Below, piece after piece: positions 29,530 to 39,809 of a stretch of 64,000 nucleotides of DNA (its first letter is position 1; each line of letters begins with the position of its first letter). This stretch comes from Rahnella variigena. GTDB taxonomy: Bacteria; Pseudomonadota; Gammaproteobacteria; Enterobacterales; Enterobacteriaceae. The notes under the pieces were generated by a model. The model made no database searches, was not told the DNA's origin, and worked only from the letters and a program-made list of their open reading frames with translations. The position numbers and the translations under genes are program-made. Location: contig NZ_NSDJ01000001.1 of the NCBI RefSeq assembly GCF_003610915.1, positions 4,464,001 through 4,528,000 of the forward strand, in the 5' to 3' direction.

Positions 29530-29890
29530 TGGAAATCACCCGCGATTTTATTCACTTTTTCTGTGGATAGATATGTGAAGAACTTAAGAGTAAGCGGGGT
29601 AAAACTCTGCTGAACTTATTTTTGCCAGCAAAATGGATTTCCATAAAATCACTATAAAACATAACATTACTCACAATAACTGAAGTTATCCCACGGTCAA
29701 AAATGAGAGTTATCTCACACTGCACAGTGACCTGGTGAAAGATCCACCAATGTCGTTTTTATCCACAGCGATCGTTTAAAAGTTGACGTCATCAGGGCAA
29801 AAATTGCATAAAACCCCTTCCGTCAAGCCTGTAAATCGAACCAGTGATCGGTAAAAGGCAGGGTTATCCAAGAAATCTGTGGATAAGTAG
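29530..29890. promoter_or_regulatory. DARS2-like DnaA-reactivating locus
   Basis: The rppH-mutH gap (29390-30084) has no gene. It holds two perfect DnaA boxes, TTATCCACA at 29759-29767 and its reverse TGTGGATAA at 29878-29886, and single-mismatch boxes at 29548-29556, 29562-29570 and 29864-29872. E. coli DARS2, which promotes exchange of ADP for ATP on DnaA, is in this same intergenic region with clustered DnaA boxes plus IHF and Fis sites. The core is probably 29860-29890, where a box and an opposed perfect box are 5 bp apart. Function is inferred from position and boxes. Confidence 0.75.
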
Positions 29891-30084
29891 GTGGAAGATC
29901 CTGTTTATTGTCGCCTTCAACAGGTGATCAACCTAATCAAATGTGAATAAAAGAGACCAGAAAGCGGAAAAAAACCTAAGGTAAATCATGCTATTATTTC
30001 ATTACTCCACAGGGATAACTTTTTATTCATTGTTCCTGCACAAAGCAGTACAAAAATTAATCATTTAACTGAGCGTTGTTTTTT

Positions 30085-30771
30085 ATGTCTATTCCTTTAC
30101 CCGCGACCTCACCGCCCCGTCACGAACAGGAACTGCTGCAACGCGCGCAGTCGCTGGCGGGTCACACGCTGGGCGAACTGGCGGCGCATGCGGGACTCCC
30201 TATTCCGGAAAACCTTAAACGGGAGAAAGGCTGGGTCGGCATGTTGCTGGAAGTTTATCTTGGTGCGATAGCCGGCAGTAAACCTGAGCAGGATTTTGCT
30301 GACATTGGCATTGAGCTGAAAACCATTCCGGTGGATTCCCGTGGCAAGCCGCTGGAAACTACCTTTGTGTGTGTCGCACCTTTAACCGGCAACAGCGGTG
30401 TGACGTGGGAAAGCAGCCATGTGCGCCACAAACTGGCGCGGGTGCTGTGGATACCGGTTGAAGGCGAACGTCAGATCCCGCTGTCAGACCGTCATATTGG
30501 TGCGCCGTTGCTGTGGCAGCCTTCTCCTGAAGAAGATGAACAACTGCGTCAGGACTGGGAAGAACTGATGGATTTGATTGTGCTGGGCAAAGTAGAAAGC
30601 ATCACTGCCCGTCATGGCGAGTTTTTACAAATCAGGCCAAAGGCCGCGAACAGTAAGGCGCTGACCGAAGCCATCGGCGAATTCGGGCAACCGATCCTGA
30701 CGTTGCCTCGCGGTTTCTATCTTAAGAAGCGTTTTACCTCGGCATTGCTCGCCCGGCATTTTTTGCTTTGA
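30085..30771 (+). CDS. mutH: MutH, mismatch repair endonuclease
   Basis: A 228-residue methyl-directed mismatch repair endonuclease that nicks the unmethylated strand at hemimethylated GATC sites after activation by MutL. The catalytic residues D70, E77 and K79 lie in [12 protein letters not shown] with E. coli numbering. The ATG at 30085 fits the family; an in-frame TTG at 30076 would add three residues. In E. coli ygdQ lies between mutH and ygdR; it is missing here. Confidence 0.97.
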   Translation: MSIPLPATSPPRHEQELLQRAQSLAGHTLGELAAHAGLPIPENLKREKGWVGMLLEVYLGAIAGSKPEQDFADIGIELKTIPVDSRGKPLETTFVCVAPLTGNSGVTWESSHVRHKLARVLWIPVEGERQIPLSDRHIGAPLLWQPSPEEDEQLRQDWEELMDLIVLGKVESITARHGEFLQIRPKAANSKALTEAIGEFGQPILTLPRGFYLKKRFTSALLARHFLL

Positions 30772-30873
30772 TCGCCGCATTTAGAAAATTTTAATCACCT
30801 TTTCTGCCACTTTTAAAACGTTTTGCTACGCTAGAATCTGACTCTCTTGTCGTACATAAAAGGAATGATAATA

Positions 30874-31095
30874 ATGATGAAAAAAACATTGATGATGGTC
30901 GGTGCCGCAATGCTGGTTTTTACCCTGGCAGGTTGCGCCAGCGATTACGTCATCTCGACCAAAGACGGCAGCATGATCCTGACCGATGGCAAACCAAAGC
31001 TGGATAAATCCACCGGTCTGCTGAGCTACACCGATGAACAAGGCAATGAACGCCAGATCAACAACGATAACGTAAGTCAGGTCATGAAGCGTTAA
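30874..31095 (+). CDS. ygdR: YgdR family lipoprotein
   Basis: A 73-residue lipoprotein: signal peptide with lipobox LAGC and a short YgdI/YgdR domain (DYVISTKDGSMILTDGKP, ERQINNDNVSQV). Paralogue of ygdI at 11815; function unknown. AAAGGA lies 9 bp before the ATG at 30874. A strong terminator follows. Confidence 0.92.
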   Translation: MMKKTLMMVGAAMLVFTLAGCASDYVISTKDGSMILTDGKPKLDKSTGLLSYTDEQGNERQINNDNVSQVMKR

Positions 31096-31118
31096 GTTAA
31101 GTATCAGTCCTGTCCGAT

Positions 31119-31145
31119 AAGAGCCGGTTTTTACCGGCTCTTTTG
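31119..31145 (+). terminator. Terminator of ygdR
   Basis: A 10-bp stem AAGAGCCGGT/ACCGGCTCTT (31119-31128 with 31133-31142), then T-rich sequence, 24 bp after the stop codon. Confidence 0.9.
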
Positions 31146-31272
31146 CTCATTCCCCGCCCTGCTCAGATGACCGGCACTCTCTGCCACTTCCCCCTGATGA
31201 TTCCCTTGTATATAGTCAGTTGAGGCGCTTTTTCATTAGCCTGACATTCTCAGATATAAAGGAAGACCGGCA

Positions 31273-32313
31273 ATGCAATATCACCGTATACCCCACAGTT
31301 CTTTAGAAGTGAGCTTACTGGGACTTGGCACCATGACTTTTGGTGAACAAAACAGCGAAGCCGACGCCCATCAGCAGCTCGATTACGCCGTTTCAGCAGG
31401 CATCAATCTGATTGATACCGCCGAAATGTATCCCGTTCCTCCGCGTCCAGAGACGCAGGGACTGACAGAAAGTTATATTGGCAGCTGGCTCAAAGCCCGC
31501 GGCAACCGTGAGAAGATTGTTCTGGCGAGCAAAGTCTCGGGACCTTCCCGTGGTAGTGACAACGCTATCCGCCCGGCTCAGATGCTGGATCGCAAAAATA
31601 TCCGCGCCGCGCTGGATGCCAGCCTCAAGCGTCTGAATACAGATTATCTGGATTTGTACCAGCTGCACTGGCCGCAGCGTCAGACCAACTTCTTTGGCAA
31701 ACTGAGTTATCAGTACACCGAAGAACAGTCTCCGGTGACCTTGCTGGAAACGCTGGAAGCACTGAATGAACAGGTACGTGCCGGAAAAATCCGCTACATC
31801 GGTGTTTCTAACGAAACCCCGTGGGGCGTGATGCGTTATCTGCAACTGGCGGAGAAACACGATTTGCCCCGCATCGTGTCGATTCAAAACCCGTACAGCC
31901 TGCTGAACCGCAGCTTTGAAATCGGTTTGTCAGAAATCAGCCAGCACGAAGGCGTTGAACTGCTGGCGTATTCCAGCCTGGCGTTCGGCACCTTAAGCGG
32001 CAAATACCTGAACGGTGCGAAACCGGCGGGTGCGCGTAATACGCTGTTCAGCCGCTTCACCCGTTATTCTTCACCGCAGGCAGAAGCGGCGATTGCCGAA
32101 TATGTGGCTCTGGCGAAGAAACGCAATCTGGATCCTTCACAAATGGCGCTGGCCTTTGTGCGTCAGCAGCCGTTCGTGGCCAGCACGCTGCTCGGCGCGA
32201 CGACCATGGAACAGCTGAAGATCAACATCGACAGTCAGAACCTGACACTTGACGAAGAAATCCTCGCTGACCTGGAAAATATCCACAAACGCTTCACTAT
32301 TCCTGCACCGTAA
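31273..32313 (+). CDS. tas: Tas, NADP(H)-dependent aldo-keto reductase
   Basis: A 346-residue aldo-keto reductase of the Tas type. The catalytic Asp/Tyr motif is DTAEMYPVPP near residue 48, the active-site Lys and His fall in ASKVSG and LYQLHWP, and the NADP-binding region is at the C-terminus (LGATTMEQLK). The physiological substrate is unknown; the E. coli gene was found through tyrosine auxotroph suppression. GGAAG precedes the start. Shares a terminator with the convergent lplT. Confidence 0.95.
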   Translation: MQYHRIPHSSLEVSLLGLGTMTFGEQNSEADAHQQLDYAVSAGINLIDTAEMYPVPPRPETQGLTESYIGSWLKARGNREKIVLASKVSGPSRGSDNAIRPAQMLDRKNIRAALDASLKRLNTDYLDLYQLHWPQRQTNFFGKLSYQYTEEQSPVTLLETLEALNEQVRAGKIRYIGVSNETPWGVMRYLQLAEKHDLPRIVSIQNPYSLLNRSFEIGLSEISQHEGVELLAYSSLAFGTLSGKYLNGAKPAGARNTLFSRFTRYSSPQAEAAIAEYVALAKKRNLDPSQMALAFVRQQPFVASTLLGATTMEQLKINIDSQNLTLDEEILADLENIHKRFTIPAP

Positions 32314-32344
32314 TTCCTGCATAGTTAATGCGGATCGCAGGCAA

Positions 32345-32374
32345 CAAAAAAGGGCGCTCAGCGCCCTTTCCTTT
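32345..32374. terminator. Bidirectional terminator between tas and lplT
   Basis: A GC-rich hairpin (AAGGGCGCT/AGCGCCCTT overlapping loop) flanked by A6 and T-rich tracts. Confidence 0.85.
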
Positions 32375-32389
32375 TGTGCTAAAACCACA

Positions 32390-33598
32390 TTACGCCAGAC
32401 GGCGTTTCTGCATGTTTTTCCAGATCCACAGCCCGGCAATCGCCAGCGCGAATACCACACCAAATCCGATACCAATCGCCACGACAGGCGCACCCGCCAT
32501 GACCACCAGCGAATAGAGACCCAGCATCAAAAGCATGGCGGTGTTTTCACCCAGATTCTGTACGGCAATCGCATTACCGGCACCGACAGAAATTTTACCG
32601 CGATGCTGCAACAGGGCGTTCAGCGGCACCACGAAGAAACCGCCCAAAATCCCCACAACAACCAGAACGATGTAAGAACTCAGCATGCTGGTTTGCAGCG
32701 CAAATACCACGACAGCGATACCAATGGCGACACCGGCGGGCAGACAACGCTTCACAGTGTCCAGGCGGATTAATTTCGCCGCGGCTCCCGCACCAAACAC
32801 AATCCCGATCGCCACCATCGCGTTCAGCAGCGTCGGCGTTTTGTTATCGGTGATACCCAGCGCCACCGGCACCCAAAGAACCAGCAGGAAACGCAGCGTC
32901 ACGCCCGCACCCCAGAACAAGCTGGTGCCGACCAGCGAGAAGCGCGTTTCGCCATCCTGCCACAAGGTTTTACAGGCAGAGAAAAACGTCCGGCTCATTT
33001 TTGCCGGATTCCACGACTGCCCCGGACGCGCCGGATCCAGCTTTGGAATAAACCAGTTTGCCGCCACTGCCGCGCCGTACGCCAGCACGCAGATCCCGAG
33101 CGCCGCCAGAATGCTCCAGTCAGCCAGTGCGCCACCGGCAACAGAACCCAGCAGGATCGCGGCAATGGTGGACGCTTCCATCAGACCGTTGGCTTTCACT
33201 AACTGCTCACCGCTGGCGATTTCACCGAGAATGCCATATTTCGCCGGTGAATACGCCGCAGCGCCAATACCAACCAGCGTATAGCCGAGGAACGGATTCA
33301 TACCGGCGCAAATCACCGCTGCGCCCGCCAGTTTCAGCAGGTTAGCGACCATCATCACGCGGCCCTTCGAGAAGCTGTCCGCGAACTGCCCGACAAACGG
33401 TGCGAGGATAATGTACGTCGCCACAAACGCCATTTGTAAAACGGGCTGGCTCCAGTCGGGATAAAGCTGCTGTTTGATCAGCGCCAGCGCGGCAAATAAC
33501 AGTGCGTTGTCACCGAAAGCGGACAGGAACTGCGCCACAATCACCGCACTCATACTTTTTGACATCAGCGGCGATGCCGCCTTGACTGGCTGGATCAT
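32390..33598 (-). CDS. lplT: LplT, lysophospholipid transporter
   Basis: A 402-residue MFS flippase that moves lysophosphatidylethanolamine across the inner membrane for re-acylation by Aas. Conserved stretches include [18 protein letters not shown] and [14 protein letters not shown]. About 12 membrane helices. The start overlaps the aas stop by ATGA (33595-33598), so the two are translationally coupled as in E. coli. Confidence 0.97.
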   Translation of the reverse strand: MIQPVKAASPLMSKSMSAVIVAQFLSAFGDNALLFAALALIKQQLYPDWSQPVLQMAFVATYIILAPFVGQFADSFSKGRVMMVANLLKLAGAAVICAGMNPFLGYTLVGIGAAAYSPAKYGILGEIASGEQLVKANGLMEASTIAAILLGSVAGGALADWSILAALGICVLAYGAAVAANWFIPKLDPARPGQSWNPAKMSRTFFSACKTLWQDGETRFSLVGTSLFWGAGVTLRFLLVLWVPVALGITDNKTPTLLNAMVAIGIVFGAGAAAKLIRLDTVKRCLPAGVAIGIAVVVFALQTSMLSSYIVLVVVGILGGFFVVPLNALLQHRGKISVGAGNAIAVQNLGENTAMLLMLGLYSLVVMAGAPVVAIGIGFGVVFALAIAGLWIWKNMQKRRLA

Positions 33599-35760
33599 GC
33601 CTCAGTCTCCGGGTTTTCTGCCATCTGGCGCAGGGTGACAAAATCGGGTTTACCGCTGCCGAGCAACGGTAACGCTTTAACGACACGAATATCACGCGGT
33701 ACCGCCAGTTCCGGCAGCCCGAGTTCACGGGCAGCTTTGCTCAGCGCATCACGACGCAATTCAGTATCAGTGGTAAACAACACCAATGCCTCGCCTTTGC
33801 TGGCGTCACTGCGCGACGTCGCCGCATGCTGTTTATCCGGTGAAGCCTTGATCGCCAGTTGCTCGACGCTTTCCAGCGACACCATTTCTCCCGCCAGTTT
33901 GGCAAAACGCTTCACGCGACCACGGATGGCGCAGAAACCTTTTTCATCCAGCGTGACGATATCACCGGTGTCATACCAGCCAGCCTGCATTTCACCTGCG
34001 GCATTCTCAGCCTGCGGAGTTTCCAGCACGCCCGGATTTTCCACGCGCAGATAGCCTTTCATGATGTTCGGGCCACGCAGTTGCAGACGACCGCCCTCTT
34101 CAATCCCCGGCACGGTAATCAGGCGCGATTCCATCCCCGGCAGAATTTTGCCGACGGTATTCACTTTGGTCGCCATCGGTACGTTGATGGCCACCACCGG
34201 CGCACATTCAGTCACGCCGTAGCCTTCGAGAATGCGGATACCGAATTTGTTTTGCCAGATTTCCTTGGTGCTTTCAGCCAGTTTCTCAGCGCCAGCCACC
34301 ACATAACGCAAACGGGCAAAATCATACGGATGGGCAAAGCGGGCGTAATTTCCCAGGAAGGTGGAAGTCCCAAACAGCACGGTACAGTTCTGGTCATACA
34401 CCAGTTCCGGCACGATGCGATAATGCAGCGGGCTTGGGTATAAAAATACGCGTGCGCCGGTGATCAGCGGCGTCAGTAATCCGACGGTCAGGCCAAAAGC
34501 GTGGAACAGCGGCAGCGACGACATAAAGCGGTCACGCGGCGTAAAGTCTGCAACAGTCCGGATTTGCTCAACGTTCGCCAGCAGGCTGGCATGGGAATGC
34601 ACCACACCTTTCGGATTGCCTTCCGAACCGGAAGTAAACAGTACCAGCGCCGCATCATCAGGCTTTTGCGGCAGCATCGCACGACGCGGGAAAATCAGAT
34701 GGAACAGGATCCACAGCTTATCCTGCGTGGTCACCGTGTCTTTCAGATCTTCCAGATAGACCCAGTTCGCTTCTGGGACATTCTCCGGCAGATGCGTCAG
34801 TTTGCCTTTCTCAAGGAACTGGCGGGAGGTAATGATGGTTTTGATCTGCGCGGCTTTCATCGCGCTTTGCAGCCCTTTCGCCCCGGCGGTGTAGTTGAGC
34901 AGCGCCGGAATACGGTTGCGCATCGATGCGCCAAACAGCGCCGCCGCCATGATGGTGGCGTTCGGCAACAGCATGCCGACGTGTTCACCTTCACGGGTGA
35001 AACGTTGCAGGATACGGCTCACACCGAGGCATTTTTTCAGCAGGCCCTGATAGGAATCTTCTTTGAACGCGATATCGGCGATGCAAGGTTTGCGGCGGCC
35101 ATAACGGGTTTGCGCGGATAACAACGCCTGATACAGCGTTTCCGGCTCGCGGGTATCCATGCGCGCCTGCATCATGATTTTATGCAGTTGCTCACCGGCC
35201 AGCACACGGCGGTCACGGGAACGCGGCGCATCCGGCATCGGGATGGTGGTCGGCGGCAAAAGATTGATAGTGACTTTCGGGAACCAGCGGATTTTAAAGC
35301 TGCCGAACAAACGGCCAAAAGGTGTGTATTCCGGCCCGTCGATACGCACCGGGATCACCGTCGCCTGTGACTTCGCCGCCACAAAGGCCGCGCCGTCGTA
35401 AATCTTCATCAGTGAACCGGTCACCGTGATACGGCCTTCCGGGAAGACAATCACCGGACGTCCTTTTTCCACTTCGCGGATCAGATGCTTGATCGCCATC
35501 GGTTTGGTCGGATCCAGCGGCATGAAGTCCACATACGGTTTCAGCCAGCGCATAAACCAACTGTCCGTGATGTTGGAATACACTGCAAATACCGGTTTGA
35601 TCGGCAGGAAAAGCACCAGCAGCATGCCGTCAATAAACGAGACATGGTTCGGCGTGAGAATTAATCGCGGGTAATTAAAGTCGTTTTTCACCGGGGTCAC
35701 AGTGACCCGGAACATCAGACGGAAAAGCCACCTGAATGCGGCGAAAAGAAAGTTATACAT
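33595..35760 (-). CDS. aas: Aas, 2-acyl-glycerophosphoethanolamine acyltransferase / acyl-ACP synthetase
   Basis: A 721-residue bifunctional membrane enzyme: an N-terminal PlsC-like acyltransferase (NHVSFIDG near residue 42, [11 protein letters not shown]) and a C-terminal AMP-binding acyl-ACP synthetase ([17 protein letters not shown]). It re-acylates lysophospholipid imported by LplT. I chose the ATG at 35760 because AAGGAG lies 9 bp upstream; an ATG at 35769 directly abuts that site. Confidence 0.96.
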   Translation of the reverse strand: MYNFLFAAFRWLFRLMFRVTVTPVKNDFNYPRLILTPNHVSFIDGMLLVLFLPIKPVFAVYSNITDSWFMRWLKPYVDFMPLDPTKPMAIKHLIREVEKGRPVIVFPEGRITVTGSLMKIYDGAAFVAAKSQATVIPVRIDGPEYTPFGRLFGSFKIRWFPKVTINLLPPTTIPMPDAPRSRDRRVLAGEQLHKIMMQARMDTREPETLYQALLSAQTRYGRRKPCIADIAFKEDSYQGLLKKCLGVSRILQRFTREGEHVGMLLPNATIMAAALFGASMRNRIPALLNYTAGAKGLQSAMKAAQIKTIITSRQFLEKGKLTHLPENVPEANWVYLEDLKDTVTTQDKLWILFHLIFPRRAMLPQKPDDAALVLFTSGSEGNPKGVVHSHASLLANVEQIRTVADFTPRDRFMSSLPLFHAFGLTVGLLTPLITGARVFLYPSPLHYRIVPELVYDQNCTVLFGTSTFLGNYARFAHPYDFARLRYVVAGAEKLAESTKEIWQNKFGIRILEGYGVTECAPVVAINVPMATKVNTVGKILPGMESRLITVPGIEEGGRLQLRGPNIMKGYLRVENPGVLETPQAENAAGEMQAGWYDTGDIVTLDEKGFCAIRGRVKRFAKLAGEMVSLESVEQLAIKASPDKQHAATSRSDASKGEALVLFTTDTELRRDALSKAARELGLPELAVPRDIRVVKALPLLGSGKPDFVTLRQMAENPETEA

Positions 35761-35895
35761 GTTTGCCATCTCCTTATGTGTCATCCCTGATCTTGAAAGA
35801 AAAAGGTTGGGGAAACAGCATACTATAAGCCGTTGTAAAAGACGCCAGTCAGAGAGAGTTTAGGAGGTTGCTTAGCGACGTGCCGGAATTGAAGC

Positions 35896-35989
35896 AAAAA
35901 AAAACCTACGCATCCGCGTAGGTTGGTGCAAATTTAATCGGTATCAACATGCAGAGCACGTTGATGATTCACCAATCAATACCTCTGGG
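35896..35989 (-). ncRNA. omrA: OmrA/OmrB-family small RNA
   Basis: On the minus strand about 94 nt start CCCAGAGGTATTGATTGGTG, the conserved 5' seed of OmrA/OmrB, and end with the stem AACCTACGC ggat GCGTAGGTT plus T tract (35896-35924). The location downstream of aas and toward galR is that of the E. coli omrAB pair. These sRNAs are induced by EnvZ/OmpR and repress outer-membrane proteins and curli regulators. Only one copy is present here. Confidence 0.92.
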
Positions 35990-36074
35990 ACGTTCAATTT
36001 AGCTGTTTTGTACGAACCACAGCCAGCAGGCAATCGAAACATAATTCCGCAAAGTGTAACGAGTGGTGAAAATG

Positions 36075-36099
36075 AGTCCGATTTCTCTTAAATCGGGCT
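36075..36099 (-). terminator. Terminator after the BisC-like gene
   Basis: On the minus strand AGCCCGATTT pairs with AAATCGGACT around a 5-base loop, followed by CATTTTC, 18 bp beyond the stop codon. Confidence 0.65.
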
Positions 36100-36116
36100 A
36101 ACCATTGAAAACTACT

Positions 36117-38375
36117 TTAAATAATTTCAACTTCAACCAGGCAACTCATGGCATTTGGCCCCTGCGTCAGACGCGATGTGCCGATATCCAGCGTCAGCAC
36201 ATTCGGGTTGCCCGCCTGCTCGGTTTCCTGCCATTTGCCACCAAAGCCCGGATCAAACCAGGCACCGGTGGACATCAGTACTACGCCACACGCGATCCCG
36301 TCGTTAAGCGAAACACCCGCCAGACAACTGCCGCGCGCATTATGCACTTTAACCCGGTCGCCATTTTTCAGCTGACGGCTGCCCGCATCTTCCGGATGCA
36401 TAAACAGCGTTTCCTTCCCGGCGGTTTTGTTCGACTGCGCCAGTGGCGACTGATCGAGCTGACTGTGCAGGCGATCTTTCGGCTGAATGGAAATCAGGTG
36501 CAAAGGCCATTCTTTGGCGCTTTCAGCACCCAGCCATTCGACCGGCGGCTGCCATTCGGGATGCGGCGCGAAATCTTTATAACCGTAACCGGCGATGGTT
36601 TCAGAGAACAATTCGATTTTGCCGCTGTGCGTGCCGAGCGGATTAGCGCGCGGGCTTTTGCGGAATTCCTCGAAGAACACGTAATCTTTTTCCGGCATCG
36701 GCAGTTCAACAAAACCCCGCTCCCAGAACGTTTCGAAGTCCGGCCATTCCACGCCGGTGCCTTTCTGCGCTTCACCGCACTGACGGTAAATATGGCGCAG
36801 CCACTGATCTTCATTGCGCCCTTGCGTGAACTGCTCGCGATAACCGAGACGATCCGCAATATCCGCGAAAATATCAAAATCGTTACGCGCCTGATGCTGA
36901 GGCGCTATCGCCTGATGCATCGCAAGCACGAAGCGGTCACGCGATGAACCGCCGATATCGTTACGTTCCAGCGAGGTCGTCGCGGGCAGCACGATATCCG
37001 CCATCTGCGCCGCTGGCGTCCAGACGTTATCCTGCACAATCACGGTGTCCGGCTTCTGCCAGCCCTCCACCAGCCGGTTAAGCTGCTGATGATGATGGAA
37101 CGGATTGCCGCCCGCCCAGTGGACCAGGTGAATATCCGGATAAGTCAGCGTCTCGCCCTGGAATTCATACGGCTGACCGGGATTGAGCAGCATGTCGCTG
37201 ATGCGCGCCACCGGAATCGACAGTCCTGACGGATTCGGTCCGGCGCTGACCGCCGGGCCCGGCGTGTCATAACGCGGATTGCCGACGCTGTTCATCGAGC
37301 CATGACCAAACGAGAAGCCGCCGCCCGGCAAACCGACCTGCCCGAGCATGGCGGAAATGGCGATCATCATCCAGTAAGGCTGCTCGCCGCGATGGGCGCG
37401 CTGCACCGAATAAGAACAGGTAATAAAGCTGCGCACGCCGATCAGATCGTCTGCCAGACGCGCAATACGTTCTGCCGGAACGCCGGTAATATGGGCCGCC
37501 CAGTCAGGCGTTTTGGGGATGCCGTCGGTTTCGCCGCGCAGATAGGCGGCAAGTTGCGGATAACCGACGCAATGGGTGCCAAGAAACGCGTCGTCCTGCG
37601 CTTCCTGGCGCTGAATCTCATACGCTACCGCCATCATCAGCGCCGCGTCCGTGTTCGGGCGGATCGGGATCCACTCCGCATTCACAAACTCCGGGCAGTC
37701 GTCACGCATCGGGCTGATATTAATGACACGCGTGCCTTTCTTCGCCAGCTGCTCCAGCGCCGGTTTCAGGGTATGTTCCACTGCACCGCCGGAAGCGACC
37801 TGCGCGTTTTTCAGCGCCAGACCACCGAACGCCACCAGAATGTCAGCATGTTCGACCACGCTCGGCCACGACGTCACACGTCCGGTCAGCGGGGTAAACG
37901 TGCCGATAACATAAGGCAGAAAGAACTGCGCCGAGCCCCAGCTGTAGTTGCCCTGCTGATCCACACCACCGCCGCCGGTGAAATAAAAACGACGCACCAG
38001 AGAACGGGCATGATGCAGGCGACCGGCCGATGACCAGCCGTAAGAACCATTAAAAATGCCGGAAGCGCCGTAACGGTCACGCACGCGTCTGTTCTCTTCC
38101 GCCACCAGATCCAGCGCCAGATCCCAGTCCACTTCGACAAAATCTTCACGCCCGCGTAGCGAGCGATCGCTGTTCTCACGGTTTTTCAGCCACGACCGGC
38201 GCACGGCAGGTTTACGGATACGTTTGTCGGAATAGACCAGCGGCGCAATGGAATCGAGCAGAGGGGAAGGATCGGCATCCGCTTTATAAGGTTCGCAGCG
38301 GATCAACCGGCCATCTTCCACCACGGCGGTATACGCGCCCCAGTGGGCCAGTTGCGGATAGCGTTTAATAGACAT
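36117..38375 (-). CDS. Molybdopterin-dependent oxidoreductase, BisC/DMSO reductase family
   Basis: A 752-residue enzyme of the BisC/TorZ/DorA branch, which reduces S- or N-oxides (biotin or methionine sulfoxide, TMAO) using a bis-MGD molybdenum cofactor. There is no N-terminal Cys4 iron-sulfur motif; FNGSYGWSSAGRLHHA near residue 110 holds the probable serine ligand to Mo, and the C-terminal MGD-binding domain has LHSQLDQSP and VKVHNARG. No Tat signal is visible, so it is probably cytosolic like BisC. It lies 136 bp downstream of the dioxygenase operon on the same strand and may or may not belong to it. The exact substrate cannot be assigned. Confidence 0.82.
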   Translation of the reverse strand: MSIKRYPQLAHWGAYTAVVEDGRLIRCEPYKADADPSPLLDSIAPLVYSDKRIRKPAVRRSWLKNRENSDRSLRGREDFVEVDWDLALDLVAEENRRVRDRYGASGIFNGSYGWSSAGRLHHARSLVRRFYFTGGGGVDQQGNYSWGSAQFFLPYVIGTFTPLTGRVTSWPSVVEHADILVAFGGLALKNAQVASGGAVEHTLKPALEQLAKKGTRVINISPMRDDCPEFVNAEWIPIRPNTDAALMMAVAYEIQRQEAQDDAFLGTHCVGYPQLAAYLRGETDGIPKTPDWAAHITGVPAERIARLADDLIGVRSFITCSYSVQRAHRGEQPYWMMIAISAMLGQVGLPGGGFSFGHGSMNSVGNPRYDTPGPAVSAGPNPSGLSIPVARISDMLLNPGQPYEFQGETLTYPDIHLVHWAGGNPFHHHQQLNRLVEGWQKPDTVIVQDNVWTPAAQMADIVLPATTSLERNDIGGSSRDRFVLAMHQAIAPQHQARNDFDIFADIADRLGYREQFTQGRNEDQWLRHIYRQCGEAQKGTGVEWPDFETFWERGFVELPMPEKDYVFFEEFRKSPRANPLGTHSGKIELFSETIAGYGYKDFAPHPEWQPPVEWLGAESAKEWPLHLISIQPKDRLHSQLDQSPLAQSNKTAGKETLFMHPEDAGSRQLKNGDRVKVHNARGSCLAGVSLNDGIACGVVLMSTGAWFDPGFGGKWQETEQAGNPNVLTLDIGTSRLTQGPNAMSCLVEVEII

Positions 38376-38511
38376 TATTTCTGTTTTTCTCAGCGCAGAT
38401 AAATGACTTTAAAAATACCATTCACTGCGCTGATAACTCAAAGCACAAATGTGGATAAACAGAAAAGGTGACCTGTTCCCCCTTCGTCCTCATTTACTCA
38501 GACATGCTCAT

Positions 38512-39750
38512 TCAGGCCTGTGGCTGGGCGATGACCGGCGGTAACCAGCTGTTATAGCCAAAAGCACGACGGCCAATGACGATCAACATCAATCCTAATA
38601 TCAGCGCAAAAACCAGAATGATGGCGATGATTTGCAACGGCATAAAGCTGCCTGCCAGCGCAGTCACCGCCAGGCCGCTGACGGGTACCGAACACATATT
38701 CATCAGGCCAATAAGCCCCATGGTTTTTCCCAGATGTTTCTGCGGAATAATCTGGCTGCGTAAGGTGCGCAGGTAGACGCTGAATGCACCGTCAAACGCC
38801 ATCAGTAATGCGTAACCAGCCAGATACATCGCGTAATCCAGTGAAAGCGACATCAGGGCACCTGACAATATCATGCCGCAAAATGACAGGGTTCCCAGCG
38901 TGGAAAGCCCAAAGCGTTTGGCAATGCGCGGCACAAAGAAAAACGTAATGATGGTGACCAGCGCTGCCGAGGTCTGTAACACGCCAAAGTAGCTCTCAGG
39001 CAGATGAAACTCTTTGAGGATCACCGCCGCACTCACCACCAGCGCCGCACCGTAGACCAGATTGACCACCCAGGTCAGCGCACACAGATGCAGCAGGATT
39101 TTATTCTGCTTAAGTACCTGAATCGCCGTAATATTGGATTGCACAATGGAACGCAGACTCATCTTCTCTGCCACTTCCAGGTCATGCGTTTCGAGGAACA
39201 GATAGTTGATGGCTGAGACAGCAAACAGCACGGCGGCACAGGCTAAAATCGCCCCTACGCCACCATAAACAGAAATTGCCACGGCCAGCGCCGGGCCGAG
39301 AACCTGCGTGGTCTGGTCGACACCCTGCAACATTGAATGTGCTTTCGGCAGAGTCTCTGCGGGGATATGGCGCGGTAACAGCGCCTCAGTGGCGACAAAG
39401 TTCAGGACATAGGCCACCGACAGCAGCGCCATCATGACCGCCAGCACCGGGAATGTGGCACCGGGATGAAAGGTCAGGGTCAGGAAAGCGATCACCATTA
39501 ACACGCAGCGTCCGGCTTCCACGTTAAAGAAGATAAAACGGGGCCTGATACGGTCAGCCAAAAAACCTGACAGCGGGAAAAACAGAATACGCGGCAGCCA
39601 TTCAATCACGAATGCCAGCGAGGAAAAGGTAAGAGAACCGGTGGCTTTTAAAATCGCCAGCGGCACGGCAAACAGCAGAAACTGATCGCACAGTGACCCG
39701 GCAAAGCGGGAAAAGACGAAACGTTTTAATCCAAAACGATCACTGTTCAT
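38512..39750 (-). CDS. MFS exporter (DHA3-like) of the dioxygenase cluster
   Basis: A 412-residue major facilitator with 12 predicted helices of the MFS_3/DHA3 type (N-terminal FAGSLCDQFLLFAVPLAIL, loop GFLADRIRPR), similar in layout to enterobactin-exporter and macrolide-efflux carriers. It is the last gene of the six-gene operon and a natural candidate to export the product. I chose the ATG at 39750, with AAGGAAAG upstream; in-frame sequence upstream to 39789 lacks a good site. Confidence 0.8.
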   Translation of the reverse strand: MNSDRFGLKRFVFSRFAGSLCDQFLLFAVPLAILKATGSLTFSSLAFVIEWLPRILFFPLSGFLADRIRPRFIFFNVEAGRCVLMVIAFLTLTFHPGATFPVLAVMMALLSVAYVLNFVATEALLPRHIPAETLPKAHSMLQGVDQTTQVLGPALAVAISVYGGVGAILACAAVLFAVSAINYLFLETHDLEVAEKMSLRSIVQSNITAIQVLKQNKILLHLCALTWVVNLVYGAALVVSAAVILKEFHLPESYFGVLQTSAALVTIITFFFVPRIAKRFGLSTLGTLSFCGMILSGALMSLSLDYAMYLAGYALLMAFDGAFSVYLRTLRSQIIPQKHLGKTMGLIGLMNMCSVPVSGLAVTALAGSFMPLQIIAIILVFALILGLMLIVIGRRAFGYNSWLPPVIAQPQA

Positions 39751-39809
39751 ATCATTGCTTTCCTTAAAGGAGTTCGGGAGCCACCACAAATGAGGTGGCT
39801 CGGGTGTTA

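Noticed and set aside
29390..30084. Possible replication origin because of DnaA boxes
   Set aside because: None of the usual oriC neighbours (mnmG, mioC, dnaA) is present and there is no AT-rich 13-mer array; position fits DARS2 better.
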